From Ceratodon purpureus (lineage: Eukaryota; Streptophyta; Bryopsida; Pseudoditrichales; Ditrichaceae): DNA of 64,000 nucleotides. Below the pieces are notes generated by a model. The model was not told the DNA's origin and ran no database searches. It saw only the letters and a list, made by a program, of their open reading frames with translations. Position 1 is the first letter of the stretch; every line of letters starts with the position of its first letter. Position numbers and translations under genes: made by a program. The stretch covers positions 2,364,464 to 2,428,463 of the forward strand of contig CM026431.1 of NCBI GenBank assembly GCA_014871385.1. Reading direction: 5' to 3'. Below are positions 1-13,003 of the stretch, in pieces.

Positions 1-1398
1 GATATTCAAGTAGTCTGTACCAGGAACTGGAATACTTGTCATGCCATTGCCCATGCACCAAGAATTCCAAGTCAAGGCGGGAGGACAAGCTAATCAGATC
101 CATGTACTCGGCGCATCAAGTGATTTTGAGATCATAAGCCCATCTCATGTTCTTGGACCGATGATGTCATCTATTCTGAAGTGCACATGTTTGGATAGAC
201 TCAGCTCTGGGCCTCTTCACGACCCATGAGCGCTCATCTCTATTTTCACTTTTTTTATCAAGAGAATTTCACCTTCAGTGTTGTAATAGTGTATATTTCC
301 TTCAATTCCAGTGTTTGTTTTTGAGAAGTCCAACAAGGTTTTGGAGGAATAAAACCCCACTTCACATGAAGAATCTTTAAGTCTTTTGATGTACCAACCG
401 CATTGATCCAATTCATCCCAAATTATAGAATAAGTATGCAAATCTATGTGATTCCATTCACTTCTATGTGTATGGTAAAATGGCGTATGACCGCCACAAT
501 AAGGATTCAACAATATTAGGTATGTAGTTGTATTTTGTAACTATTTTTCAGTGATAAAACTTATGATTTAAAGAAGACACGAGGTGGAATCATAATTTTC
601 GGACATGATATGAATTAGTTATAGAATTTAAAAGGGTGACGCCACTAATATCCCATGATTGCCACTAGGGTATTCATAGATTGGGGCCGTTCACAAATAG
701 GGTATTCATAGATGGGGATCGCCACTTCTGAGGATGGCGGTCATAGAAAAGTGGCGGTCATAGGCCAGTTTACCATATTGTTCCAAAAAGTTTCTACAAT
801 CCATTCTCTTGGATTGCGATTTTATAAAACATATTGTCACTTAGAGGACTATTGTTTGCAATTGGTCTTTTTGAAACTTATGACATGTTCTTGTAATGTC
901 AAGTTTAAATGTTTTTTCCTAAAATCAATTCTCCATACATGGAATTACAAAAGCTCTTTGGGAACATGATTTCATTTTTTCATTAAGTCTTAGAAAAAAT
1001 TATGTTCCTCTAAGTCATTTTTTTCTTCACTAAGGACAACTCCAACATCTCCGTTGAACCCATATACCACCTTTGAGGGTTCTTACAATAATTATTATTA
1101 TATCTTATAATTGTTTGAGATTTTTCATCTTACTACACAACATCTAAAATCTATATAGAAACAACTTTTTTTTTAGATATACAAAGGGGAAAACATTATA
1201 TTACCACAAAGATGGTACCTTTTAAATTTCCAAAATACAATCTCAAAAATCACGATCAAAATTGCTATCATGGTAGGCTACATAAATTTCCTAAAATCTA
1301 TTTTGAGACCGAAATAATTTGAAGGCTTCAAAATAAATATAAGTATTTGGAATCTGAGACCTACTGTGCATTGTTTTACTTTTATGATTGCTTTAGGA
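1..1398. other. AT-rich sequence, no gene seen
   Basis: I see no recognisable coding sequence, RNA gene or complete mobile element here. Open frames are short and without domain motifs. A short near-duplicate phrase (ggggtattcatag-like) occurs twice around 665-715. Confidence 0.5.
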
Positions 1399-1403
1399 TT
1401 AAG

Positions 1404-1818
1404 AGCATCCGCACCCTGCCGCGCCAAGAGTGGCCGCGAGCAGCTGTTGGGGGCCCAAGTAGTTGAAACAGTCCCACCGGCACTCACGCAACTCCCCGCA
1501 AGCTCACAAGCCCGTGAAATATCGCTGCGGGCTCGCCAGTTTCAGGTACTCGCCACCTCTGTTGCGAGCTTCTTTTCCGGAGAGATTTCGTCCTAATTTG
1601 GACTTGTCGGATCTGCAGAGCCAGGTCATTGGCCACATCACTGCCGACCTTCGCCATCCAGCTCATCCTGTCCATGATCGGCTTGTCGCATCTGGAGCCG
1701 TCAGTAAAAACTCTGCGTAGTGGTGGGGCAGCAGAAATTTTGTGAGCCGCGCAGGCCTTTAGTGGCCCTGAAAACGGCCTTTTGCGTGTCCCGCACCCAG
1801 GGTAGGGGTGCGGATGCT
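1404..1818. mobile_element. GC-rich MITE with 5-bp target duplication
   Basis: The ends are inverted repeats: AGCATCCGCACCCTGCC at the left and, read on the other strand, AGCATCCGCACCCCTACC at the right. They are flanked by a perfect TTAAG duplication at 1399-1403 and 1819-1823. The 415-bp body is far richer in G and C than its surroundings. Short open frames run through it on both strands, but none resembles a known protein. It looks like a non-autonomous DNA transposon. I cannot assign the superfamily; end sequences of the form GAGCATCNNC are known from plant MITEs. Confidence 0.7.
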
Positions 1819-1898
1819 TTAAGTGGTTGGTAATAAGTTTTTCTAACCGAGTTGGTAAATACTCAAAAGGCTTTGCGCTTCTTTCCTTCAATGGTTAA

Positions 1899-2815
1899 CC
1901 CCTAAAGGTTCTGGAAATCCAAAATGGCTCTCAGCTGTTTCGGGCAGCCTAGATGAAGGGGTTAAAAGTAATATTTTTGCCTAAGAATTTTACTGGATGC
2001 TCCTTATACCGCAAAGTGTATGTGGTAAAATTTTCAAAGCCAAATTTCACTTTTAGAACCTTCATCTAGAAATTTTAGGTTTCAAGTCCAAAAAGGGCAG
2101 TTTAAAATTAGGTTTTTTTAGATTTTTTTTTTTTGGAAATGTGTTCACAACCAATTCACTACTCAAAATCCAAAGTGGCCTAAGTCAAAAAGCTTACCAA
2201 TTTTACAAGGGCAGCCTCCAAAAATCACAGAAACAACCTTCACAGTTTTTGGTAATTTTACAATTTTTTCTTTCAAAATTTGTCAAAATTTGAGATTTAG
2301 GAATTTTTCAAATTTTTTTTTCCGAAAATTCAAAAACTCATGGAAGTAACTTTTGACCGTTTACTTTTTAAAAAAACCAAAAGCATTTCACGTCATTTAA
2401 GTTTTACCAGATTGTGGTTTTTGTACCTTCTTCTCGAAAATAATTTGCATGAAGGCCAAAAAAGTGTAATGAGACTCTAAAATTTTGCATGGAGGTGCCC
2501 AACTTAGTTACCTACGTGGAAAAAAATATGAGCAAAATGTTTGAAGTAACAATAAGCAAGTCTCCCTTGGCACCATTTAGAGTATGTCTTTTGCGCAAAG
2601 CCAAAAAAAAAAAACAGTAAACTTTGAACGTTATAATCTCACAAATGGTAAAGATCCAACCGTTGAAATTTGACATGGTATTAGTGCAGGTAGCAAGGTT
2701 TAAGATCTTACGGTTGGATGTATCAAAAAGGTAAAAACTTAAGAATCATACTTCAACTTCTACAAGGTTGTCAAAAATCACAGTTTCTGGTTTTGGAGGC
2801 CTCAAAAACGGTTTT
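1899..2815 (+). mobile_element. TTAA element, subfamily A, copy 1 (right end lost)
   Basis: It begins at TTAA (1895-1898) followed by CCCCTAAAGGTTCTGG. It is collinear with the copies at 4179, 14697, 34566 and 38525. The conserved internal module lies at about 2623-2718 (AACGTTATAATCTC ... AAGATCTTACGGTTGG). The right end loses similarity after about 2815, just before the terminal repeat expected from the other copies. It has no coding capacity. Confidence 0.8.
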
Positions 2816-4174
2816 TGAGGCCCAAAAATGAACGTTTTGATATTTCATTTTTCTTCTTTGTCACAACACAATTAAGCCTACAGAAATTGCACTCACCATA
2901 TGTTAAAATTAAACGACTCATTGCCGGTTAGTCTTATTAGTTATTAGCATTGTTAGGTGTTGATCTGGATTCCATTGGTTTCAGGTGGTGTTTAGATTGG
3001 TTCTAATAACTATCCCATTCCATGAATAGTTTATTTGAAATTAAAAATAAATCTAAAATTCTGTCATTACTTCATTGCGGATTGATAGAATGCTTGCTGA
3101 CACAAATGAGCCCATTTTGTTGGGGCTGGTTGCTTGGGTTTGATGAACGTGTAGATTTGAGGGGGCACAGAAAATCCCAATTGCAAAGCCTAGACAACCA
3201 CCATGAAGGCAATGGCCCTTAGAAGCAATCAAAGACATAAATCTAGTAGTCTTTTTGTAGATCTTCATGCATTCTACAGTACATTATAATAAGTATGTTT
3301 GGTATTCTCAATTTCAAAGACTTATGTTGATGATTTGAAACTAATTTAATGCTTTAGTATTTATAGGAAATTTCTACAAGGGGGACAATTTATTAGGAAA
3401 AAAACACATCTGAGCATGATCTAGAGCAGTCATTCAATGAATAACTTACTTGAATGTGGCGAAGAGTGTGACATGACTGAAGGTTGGTTGAAGCTGCAAT
3501 ATTTTGCAACTTTGCGTCGTCTTTCTTGCAATTTCTACAATGCGCACACCTCGACACTATACTTGCCCAATTAATGTTAGCCTTGAATTTAAGATTGTTA
3601 AAATCTTAGTCTTATGAGTAGCTTTGAAGCAGCCTCTAGCCTTGTGAAGAATCATGTAGATAAAGATTTTAGTTCAAAATTCACACAAGTCCCTATTAAT
3701 TTTAATTCCAATTCATTTGAGTCCCAAATCCAAGGTATATTGGTGTAACTAAGACTTTAACTTATTACCGCTCCTGGTATTTCCATTTATTCATTGTTTG
3801 ATAGAAGTGGTACTTTGTTAACAATATGTTGGTGGAAGTTGGCATCTAAAATATTACTCATAACCTTTTAATTCCTGTATTTCTAATTTAGACTTATTTT
3901 TATGTATATTTGTTTATAATTAAAAGTATGTTTATTTCATTATACAAATTTCTATATGTTTTTTTTATTTTTGAAAAAAATAATAACATCATTTTTTATT
4001 AATCTAAAACAAAAAATAAAGTATTATAAGTATAACTTAATCTAAAGGCAAACCAATACAAATAACCAAGAGAAGCATAAGTTGTACACACAAAAGGTAT
4101 AGTTACACCTATCTAACATGTAATCACAAATGATAGTTAAATCTAATCAAAGAGCTAATCACAAAAGACTAAAT
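2816..4174. other. AT-rich sequence, no gene seen
   Basis: There is no recognisable gene or repeat. The frame over 3022-3222 (66 codons) resembles nothing I know. Confidence 0.5.
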
Positions 4175-4178
4175 TTAA

Positions 4179-5102
4179 TCCCTAAAGGTCCAAGAGAGCC
4201 AAAATGGCTTTTTGCTGTTTCCGGCAGCCTAGATGAAGAAGTTAAAGTAATATTTTTGCCTAAATTTTTTACTGGATGCTCCTTCTATCGCAATGTGTAC
4301 GTGGAAAAAATTTCAAAGTCAAATTTCAATTTAAGAACCTTCAATCAGAAATTTTAGGTTTCAAGTCAACTTTGGGCAGTTTAAAAAAAGGTTTTTAAAA
4401 AAAAAAAAAATAGAAATATGTTTATAACCAAATCACTACTCAAAATCCAAAATGACCCAAGTCAAAAAATTTACCAATTTTAAAAGGGCAACCTCCAAAA
4501 ACTACATGAACAAGCTTCAAAGTTTTTTGTGATTTTACATTTTCTCCTTTCAAAAATTGTCAAAATTTGAGATTTAAGAATATTTCAGAATTTTTTTTCC
4601 TGAAATACACAAACCCATAGATGTTACTTTTTACCGTTCACTTTTTTTTGCAAACCAAAAATCTTTATCGTTATTTAAGTTTGAACATATTGTCGGTTTT
4701 ATACCTCCTTCTAGAATATAATCTGCGTGAAGGCCAAAAAATCAAAATGAGTCTCCAAAATTTTGCATGGAGTTGTCCAACTTAGTTACCTACATGGAAA
4801 AAAATATTAGCAAAATGTTTGGGGTAACAATCATGAAGTCTCCTTTGGCACCATTTAGAGCATGCCATTCCGGCAAAGCCCCCCCCAAAAAAATAGTATA
4901 CTTTGGACGTTATAATCTCACAAATGGTAAAGATCCAACGGTTGAAATTTAACATGATTTTAGTTAAGGTAGTTAGGTTGAAGATCTTACGGTTGGAAAT
5001 ATCAAAAAAAAATTATTGGAAACATACATCAATTTCCGTAGGGAGGTCAAAATCTGCAGTTTTCGGTTTTGGAAGTGCCAAAATACCTTGATCCTTTAGG
5101 GG
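4179..5102 (+). mobile_element. TTAA element, subfamily A, copy 2
   Basis: The left flank is TTAA (4175-4178) followed by TCCCTAAAGGTCC. The right end is CCTTTAGGGG followed by ATAA (5103-5106), a one-base change from TTAA. It is collinear with the other A copies, with the conserved module at about 4899-4998. It is more diverged than copies 1, 3 and 4, and so probably older. It is non-coding. Confidence 0.85.
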
Positions 5103-5106
5103 ATAA

Positions 5107-5909
5107 TGAGATGGATGGATCCTATTCATGATAACAAGTAGTTATTATATTAAAGGAAACTTAAAAAGTGACATCAATGACAATAACCAAAGTTTAGCTT
5201 CAGGTTTATTTTGGATTTTGCTTTAGGATATGTACAACTATATAATAGAGTGACACGACACAATAAAACTAATTTAACATTCATGGGCAATGTTGTACGA
5301 AACTCTCCAAAATGGATCTAGAAACAATGAGAGAATAACTTCTAAAGAATAGAATGCCATGTTGGAGGAGGTTTGAAAACTTGTTTTGTTTGTTCATGAT
5401 CGCATGGTCAAAAGTTAAAGTTATATTTTAAATAGAAATACTAGTTGATCACACTTTTTCAAATTTTTTATTTTTTTTATGAATTGTGAGTATGGAACTC
5501 ATTCCTTCAATGGCCTCATTTTTCAACCACAGTTCTATTTTCACTTTGGTAAGGAACCCAGAATTTAAGAGGGTGTTGACTAGCCATGAATTCCAACTTT
5601 GGTGAAGTGCTGCATTTTCATTCCAATTCTTTGATTCGTTCAAAAAATTCAATTACTCTAAAGTGATGTTTGTGAATCGAACGGCACTGCAATTCCATTG
5701 ACGTATAAGTTTTCAAAGACTTATATGTGTATCACAATGGCGCACATGTAGAATCTTCAAGTTCAAGGCATGTATGCTGCTATTTGCCGAGCTAAAAGGA
5801 CTCCATCAATACTTTAGTTTGGACCCAAAATGTGACAATCTGTGATTGTGGTAGAAATTTTATTTGTGTTGTGTTCTTGAATTTGAATAAAGATTCTGCT
5901 TGTTCAAAT
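5107..5909. other. Sequence without recognised gene
   Basis: I see nothing identifiable except the target duplication of the LINE tail that follows (AACTACTGTA at 5910-5919). Confidence 0.5.
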
Positions 5910-5919
5910 AACTACTGTA

Positions 5920-5952
5920 TTTTTACTTGCAATGGAAGTTCACCATTTGACT

Positions 5953-6010
<58 letters not shown>

Positions 6011-6011
6011 A
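5920..6011 (+). mobile_element. Extremely 5'-truncated LINE insertion with 56-A tail
   Basis: AACTACTGTA occurs at 5910-5919 and again at 6012-6021. Between the copies lie about 34 bases ending CACCATTTGACTC, then 56 consecutive A (5954-6009). The same 3' end (GCAATGGA ... CACCATTTGACTC followed by A) closes the full-length LINE of this window at about 57026-57053. This is therefore an insertion of only the last bases of that LINE family, with its poly-A tail and target duplication. Confidence 0.88.
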
Positions 6012-6245
6012 AACTACTGTACACCAGGGAAAAAAAATAACAAAACTCAAAATGTGTATTTCATAAATAAATAGAAAAATTACAATCTCTCTATTCATTT
6101 GAATGCCACTAAACATGACCTGGTATAGGCTCAACACCCATGTAAACACAACCTGGTACAAGTTATGATGGAAGATGTGTGGAGATTTTAGCAACTATGG
6201 TGACTTTGGATCATTGGGTTAGGGCTCGGCTCGGAGATAACTGCG

Positions 6246-6283
<38 letters not shown>
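6246..6283. repeat. Poly-C tract, 38 C
   Basis: An uninterrupted run of 38 C in otherwise unremarkable sequence. Runs this long are rare in plant DNA and are prone to length error in assemblies. Confidence 0.95.
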
Positions 6284-6286
<3 letters not shown>

Positions 6287-8681
6287 CAAGGGAATTGGTG
6301 GCAGTTGGTTTTTGATCGAGCCCACTGTTGGTAGATGGGTTAGCTTAGAACAGACTCCACTAGGGACTTATATAGCTCCCTTTCCATGTGCCACTCCATT
6401 TCCTTTTCCTTGTAACAATGGATGCAAAGATGGACCCTAATATTGATAACGCATGACTCATATCCAAATACCTCGTATTGTGCCTGTTTTGAATGGGACA
6501 TGGATATGGGGATTATGGATTTCAGGAATAAACTGTCTCAGAATGGGAAATTGGCAATACTGGCAACATGAACCCTAGATTCCTTCTTACTAATTTGAAG
6601 TTGATCATGGAGTTTTTAAAAAGAATAATAAATGTTAGTGACTTGGTGTGGTTTTGTTGGGAAGTGGGGCTTGTTTATTGATTTTCTTTTCATTCTATTT
6701 TTTCTGATTACACCCAAGTTGAGAACACACACTTTGTGGATCAGGGCCACTTCATGCTATGGCTGAGTCTCGAGGCAGAGCATCAAAATTTGCGTTCAAA
6801 ACTCTCTCTTTTTTTGGTGTAATCCTTCAGTGCTTGGTGTTCATCTTTGGGGTACGTGAGCACCTTTTCCACTAGTTGGAGAAGGGCAAGAGTACAAACT
6901 CTTGGGCAAAAAATACATATAAAGTATAAAAATTTGAAGCCCTTAGCAAGTCATATTGTGAAGTTCTAAAAGTCAAGAACCATGAGTTGAATATTTGAAG
7001 ATTTATGAAAGTTTGACAAAATTCATGTGGTTGAAATTAAAACAAGGAAAGATGCATGAATTTACTGAAAATTGTGTGGAAGTTTTCTTTAGCAATGAAT
7101 TCACTATTCTAAGAAATTGGTGGCTAATTGATATTTGGGTTTTTTTTTGGGATAAGCATGTTTTCAATGTCAATGATTGTCAAATGGGTAATAAACAAAA
7201 CATGACAAGGTTTGTGGAATATGACCAACTTTTTGTAGTATAGTAACTTTGTATTCTTTTTCATGTTTAATCCTTTCATGACGAATTAACCAAATATGGC
7301 CATTGAGGTATGGTTATTCTATAATTGAGTAGGATCGGTGTAGAGATAGCAAAATTGTAGGAAACAACGCTAGAAAACAAATGTATGCTAGATTTATTCC
7401 ACAATATAGGAATGCATTTGGACTCGTAATGCGAATGCTAGAGCTAATTATACATGGCAATGAATTTCTCGAAATGCTTGAAATGCAACACTCATGGTGT
7501 TGTTGGATAGATCTTCGAAGTCTTCACAACATCGATTCCACGTGTTTTGCTCCAGTCTAAATCATTTGGTCGTTGATTCTAGAAGAATGCACATATGTTA
7601 TGTATACGTTGTGTATTACACCCGACTTGGGACATCATAATATTCTCGTCCATGATGTAGATTTCACACTTGTTTGGCCACTAGCACGTATACAAGGGGA
7701 CTACACACATTTGTACGGTTGGATTCCATTTTTTATCCTTGATTTATTCATTGCAGTGCAAAGTACATCCAAACCCCGCAAAGAACCTTGATTTCCAAAA
7801 ACATGAGTGGTCATGAAAGGGTTGAATAAAAAAAATAATGGCTTCTCAAGAGAAGATTGATTTGGCCAAAAATGGAAATTCAAGTTTCCCTAAGAGCCCT
7901 ATATCTTTGCGTCAAAACTTTCTAAAAGTATTGTCCTCTAGATATAAGGGAATATAATGACTTTGAACTTTGGCCTTTAATGTGGAGACGAAAAGGCCAA
8001 ACTTTGAATATTCTCCCAACCTAAATGGTATAATTTGACAACTTTTTGAAATTTGGCCAGTGTAAGGGTGGCCCTTAGAATATTGCCTTGATGCGATACA
8101 AAACCAATGTATTTAAGCCTACAACCACTGCAATAAAGAACAAAAAAAATTGTAAGTGCTTTGTGAATTATTACATATTTTTAATAGATATAAAAGAAGG
8201 CTTGAAAATCTACACACTTAAAATAATGATTTTTGAATTGATTATGAATTTTATAACAATAAATTTGTTAATAACTCTTTAATTCATCAATAAAGTATCT
8301 ATAATAACTATTTCAATAACATGTGATAATTTTAGTATTAAATTATTCTTATTTTTAGATTTTTTTTAAAAAAATTGTAAGATGCTTGGATTGAAACATC
8401 TGCTCCAATATAATAGGTGATACAACATGGAATTGAAATGTACTCAAATAATAATAAAAACACATAATTGAAGTAGTAGATGAATGTTGCCATAATATGA
8501 TGTGTTGGATCAAGAAGTTGATGACTTTATATATAATTTTTATGATCACCATCAAATGTGTATATAATCAATTCAACGTCGTTGAATGCTATCAAATTTT
8601 ATTAAACTCAATTGTTCAAAGAGGGCCTTACTTAGTTACAAGAAAACGTAAATGGTATGGGATCCAAAGTTTGGTATAAAT
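6284..8681. other. AT-rich sequence with one dispersed repeat fragment
   Basis: About 60 bases at 6816-6878 (GTAATCC ... TGCTTGGTGTTCATCTTTGG ... ACTAGT) recur at 17349-17409. No other feature is recognised. The open frame at 6995-7243 (82 codons) is Trp- and Phe-rich and matches no family I know. Confidence 0.5.
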
Positions 8682-8685
8682 TTAA

Positions 8686-8918
8686 CCCCTAAAATACCAC
8701 AAAACCAAAAGTGGGTTACAGGAACTTCGGTAAGCTACCACGGTTAGGATTTTTAATATTTTTTGAGAAGATTTTTTTAGTGAACACGATAAAGCATAAT
8801 CTTTATGGAGTTGAAATTTCAGCATCTAAAAAAAATAAAAATAAAAATATGGATTTTTTTGAAATTTTCAACATTTTAGGAGTGAAAATTGGCAAAAATG
8901 GGCCTAGAATTTTAGGGG
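8686..8918 (+). mobile_element. TTAA element, short subfamily C, copy 1
   Basis: It is flanked by TTAA at 8682-8685 and 8919-8922. The ends are CCCCTAAAATACC and ATTTTAGGGG. It is 233 bp and non-coding. It pairs with the inverted copy at 30408-30634: both share a CCACAAAACC ... AGTGGGTTAC segment beside one end and an AAAATTGGCAAAAATGGGCC-type segment beside the other. Confidence 0.87.
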
Positions 8919-8922
8919 TTAA

Positions 8923-11900
8923 ATAGAAGGGTTGCAATCCAGATCAAAGCACCAACAATAATAAAAACATAAGAATTTTAAAAAATCACAAAATGGAAAT
9001 ATTCAAAGTACCAAAAAGTATACTGTAAATAATTTTGAATAATGACTTTTTTTAAATGTTGGTCACAAACATTGATTGTTTAATTATTGTCATCTAGATT
9101 TTATGTCAAATAATTTTCATTTGTTATTTTATTAAGAAGAGTTTGAAAGATGATGTATGCCAAGAGTATTTAAATGTTGAAATCTATAGTTAATTCATAA
9201 ACTTTTGTAGTGAAAGATGTAGTAATAGAACAAATTATTTTGTTCATTTCAACTTTACTTTATAATCACGTTTGACTATAAAATTAACTATCACTATGAA
9301 AATTTTTTTTAAAATGTTTTTTTAGTTAGAAAGAATAAAAAATTAATAAATTTGATGTGGGACTAAACTTGCGTATACATCACTTAATGCCATAACGACA
9401 TTACATATCAAAGGAAAAATAGACTCTAGACAAATAAACTAATTTTTGAGTTTTCCATTGTTTTACTCTATTATTTTTATTTATAGGTAGATCATGCGGT
9501 GACCAATGCGCCACCGCAAATCATTCACACTTTTAATGCCAAAAAAATTGTTGTATAAGTAACTGTAATTTTATGAAATAAAAATAAAAGTATCCATCAC
9601 TCTATCAAGGTGTTTTTGCAAATAGATAATATTCTCTCTAGTAAAAAATAAATCTATAGATCCATTCTACTAAGACATTTTGCAACAACAAAGTAGTAAT
9701 ACCTTTGAAGTTGTTTACATTATGATAGCATTATTTTAAATACTTATGAAAATCAACTTTTAGTTGAAAATATCATATAACTATGAATGCACTTAAAAAT
9801 AAAAATATCATAAAAATATAAACAAAATTATACAAAATTGTCATAATAGGCCAAAATTATTTTGCATTCACTATAGAAGTTTTAGTTTCAAATTTCACAT
9901 TTTATAAAAAATATAAAGTCAAAAAACAATCCTGCAAGTTTATCATTGTGAACCAATATAATAACAAAGAAACTTATATATTTATCTTATTCTGATATTT
10001 CTATTACTGTGTACAAATAATAATTCAAATTCATGTTATAAAAAAAATTGTGCACATCCATCAATCATATGTTGATTCAATTATATTAGTTTAAAACCAA
10101 ATTAAACCGGTTATTGTACGTCATTACATCATATAATACATTAATACATTAATACATCAAATTTTAATATGATAGACTATACAATGAAAAATTTAACATA
10201 CAATGGTATGGTTCCTTAATCATGAAGATTTTTAGATTAAATAAACAACAATTACATTGTGTGATGTTATTATTTTATGAATTATTTAGAAGCTATAGCT
10301 ACTTTGTTAATGCAAAAATATTATGATGGAATAGATTTATAGTTTTTTGATATACATATTTATGATCAATGATAAATACATAAATGAGTTGTTGTTATTA
10401 TGTTGAACAAATTGCGTGGGCCAATAGATCAACACACAAGATAGTAATAAATATAAATGAAGTTGGCATTAAGAAGTTATATGTATTATTTAATTATATT
10501 TGAAATGACAAGTTACTATTTTTAATTCACCTTTCAGAAAGTAAATTCTTAGGCTTTATTTTAGTGTTGCATAATAAAATCTACCAATTCTAGCATTCTC
10601 ATGTGTTTATAATTTCATAATGAAAATCAATAATTCTAAAAGTTAAATGCAATTTACTAGAAATGTTGATTTTTCATATTGTTAATATTTCTTATGTTAT
10701 TTTTATTATAGTATAAAATGGCTTCTCGGCCATCGCAAATAATTGGCGTCTCCAATATCAATACGTAATCATTTCTATACATAATTAATAATCTACAGTT
10801 AGAAATCAATTTATACATCCATTATGCGAAGGAAATTTTGCACCAACAGAAGAATAGTATCTTCCAACTAATTTATAATATAGTAGCATTTTTATGATTT
10901 TATTTATTGTATTATTATTATTTTTTTTTACTTGGAAAATTCTTTGATTAACAAAAAACATTAACGCATGTCAAAATGTACATATTATGAAAATATACAC
11001 AAAAATCTACTAAATTATCATGATGTGCCTAAGTTATTTTGCATCAACTATATTAGTTAAAGATTCTTATTTTACATTTCAAAATATCTAATTCAAAATA
11101 ATATTTTAATCTTCAAATTTGAAGATTTTCAAAGAAATTATGAATGTAGTTTCTAAAGAAATACATAAAGATATGCAATGTTGATTTTGTCAAAAGATAC
11201 ATAACATGTAATTGAAGAATTTCAACATTACATTAAGAACTCTTCATGTAGTAAAAAAATGTTGAAAGCTTTGAAAGGACATATAAATAAAGTTCTATGT
11301 TAGATTTATTGTGGAAATGTCAATCACAAATATACGGACATGATTCCCTGTGAAATTTGGAAATGTTTTTTTTTAATATTATTATTCTTAAATTAAATTA
11401 GAAATAAAATAAAATAAACTAGATAATTCTATATAGTTAAAAACAAAGATAATTTATAAGGTAGCACTTGACGTATTGTTACTTTTTGAACTTATTGCAT
11501 TATCAAATTGGTATTCTTTTTTAATCTAAAAACTCATTCTCAATTAAAAAAACCATGAACATGGTTGTAGATACATGAGCTATGTAAAAGCCTTATTGAT
11601 AGTTTAAAATTTTTAACTTAAAAGGAAATAATCAATAAACAAATAAATAATTGTAAGTCTTTACTTAGTCTTGTCTAAAGTTTTAATAAATCAAAAAAAT
11701 CCATTTTTAGAATAACATATACCAAATTGTTTTGTACTTTTAAAATATTCAAAATACTTAAGAGTGAATGACATTAAACTACCTTGTCCACTTGCCGCGG
11801 ATTGCGAAAAGTAATCCGTGTGTCTTTTAAATTAATTAATTAATTAATAAAAAAATTTAAAAAAATTTAAAAAAAACTTAACTTGATAAATCAAAAGATC

Positions 11901-12186
11901 TAAAAAAATCATCTTGAAACGATCTTGGTTTTCAACTACAAGATTTTTGATAAATTGAATTAATCAAAGCCTTGAACGATCAAACCTAGATGTGTTTTAA
12001 TATTTGAGTTCTACAACTCTTATAAAATTCATTTCACACTAAAAGAAGTGAATTATTGTGATGATAAATCATCTATAAGGTTAAAAGTTCAAAAATCATA
12101 AGATATTTTTCAAATATTTTAAAAATAGTGTATTGTAAAAGTTCCAATTTGTATCTATAGTTTGTAATTTTTTGGATGAGGTTTTA
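8923..12186. other. Very AT-rich intergenic sequence
   Basis: More than 3 kb of strongly AT-rich sequence with no open frame of note and no recognised repeat. I see nothing functional in it. Confidence 0.6.
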
Positions 12187-13000
12187 GAGGCAATTTACAC
12201 TATAGACCATGGAGATTAACTACAACCCTTTAAAATTTGTAATAGGCCAAAAAATTTGTCCCGGTCCAACTTCGCTTTACACTACCTTGAAAAAATTTTA
12301 TTGACGGCAAAGTTTGAGGTTAGCAAAATATGTTAATTTTTCCGCGTGGATAATGTTTCATGATCAAATGGGTTTTTTGTCGAGTCAAGGCAAAAAGGTC
12401 GACTCGACGGCAATCAAGTTGGATCATTAGCCAATAAATCATTGATTGGCCAAAATTCAATTATTTTATTGATTTAAGTCATCCCGGTCCACATCCACTT
12501 TACGCTATGAGAAGTGACCAAGATATTTAAAAAATTGTTTTTGATTTTTCATGGTCATGGCTCTAGACCAAAAGCGTTGACCATGAAATGATTTTAATTC
12601 TCTTGGTCAATCTTCATGGTCTGTAGTATAAAAAGGCACCACGGCCATGGTGTAGTGGTTTGAGTCATGGCACACCGGTGAGGTGGTCGTGGGTTTGAAT
12701 CCCTATGCCGACATGGTGTTTACTACCATAGTCCACCCAACTATGGTGGGGGGGTCTTGAGACCTCGTCGCATAGGTATCCATAAAGACCTTGGGGGGGA
12801 TGACATGTCGGTTGTCTTTAAGGCACTTAGTGTAGAGGCACTTAGTATAGAAAAGTGTTTACCTTCGAAAGGAGGGAGTAGCTCTAGATTCATTATTCTT
12901 TGTCCAGAGGCCATCGGATTAGTGGATAGAACGAACAAACACTATATTCACGTTGGGCCCTTCGGGGCCGGAGTTCTTCTTCCGTAGTATAAACCGCCCC
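12187..13000. mobile_element. Harbinger/Tourist-like MITE, copy 1, split by a SINE
   Basis: It is flanked by TTA at 12184-12186 and 13001-13003. The inverted ends are GAGGCAATTTACACTATAG and, from the other side, GGGGCGGTTTATACTACAG, extending to about 35 bp (… GACCATGRAGATTRAC). Without the SINE at 12633-12983 and its duplication the element is about 450 bp. It matches the inverted copy at 23153-23686, including a GTCGAGTC / GACTCGAC internal inverted motif. A TTA duplication with G-rich ends fits PIF/Harbinger-type MITEs. It is non-coding. Confidence 0.8.
12633..12983 (+). mobile_element. tRNA-derived SINE
   Basis: A 10-bp duplication GTAGTATAAA flanks it at 12623-12632 and 12984-12993. 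Near the 5' end are a pol III A box (TGGTGTAGTGG, from about 12649) and a B box (GGTTTGAATCC at 12692-12702, one base from the consensus GGTTCGANTCC), at tRNA-like spacing. Close to the 3' end GGGCCCTTCGGGGCC (12955-12969) can fold into a hairpin with a TTCG loop. At 351 bp it is long for a plant SINE. The short frames inside it are chance. The SINE type is well supported; the family is not identified. Confidence 0.8.
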
Positions 13001-13003
13001 TTA

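Noticed and set aside
12641..12710. Functional tRNA gene
   Set aside because: A and B boxes are present, but the arms do not pair into a full cloverleaf and the sequence lies inside a 351-bp element with target duplications, so it is a SINE head.
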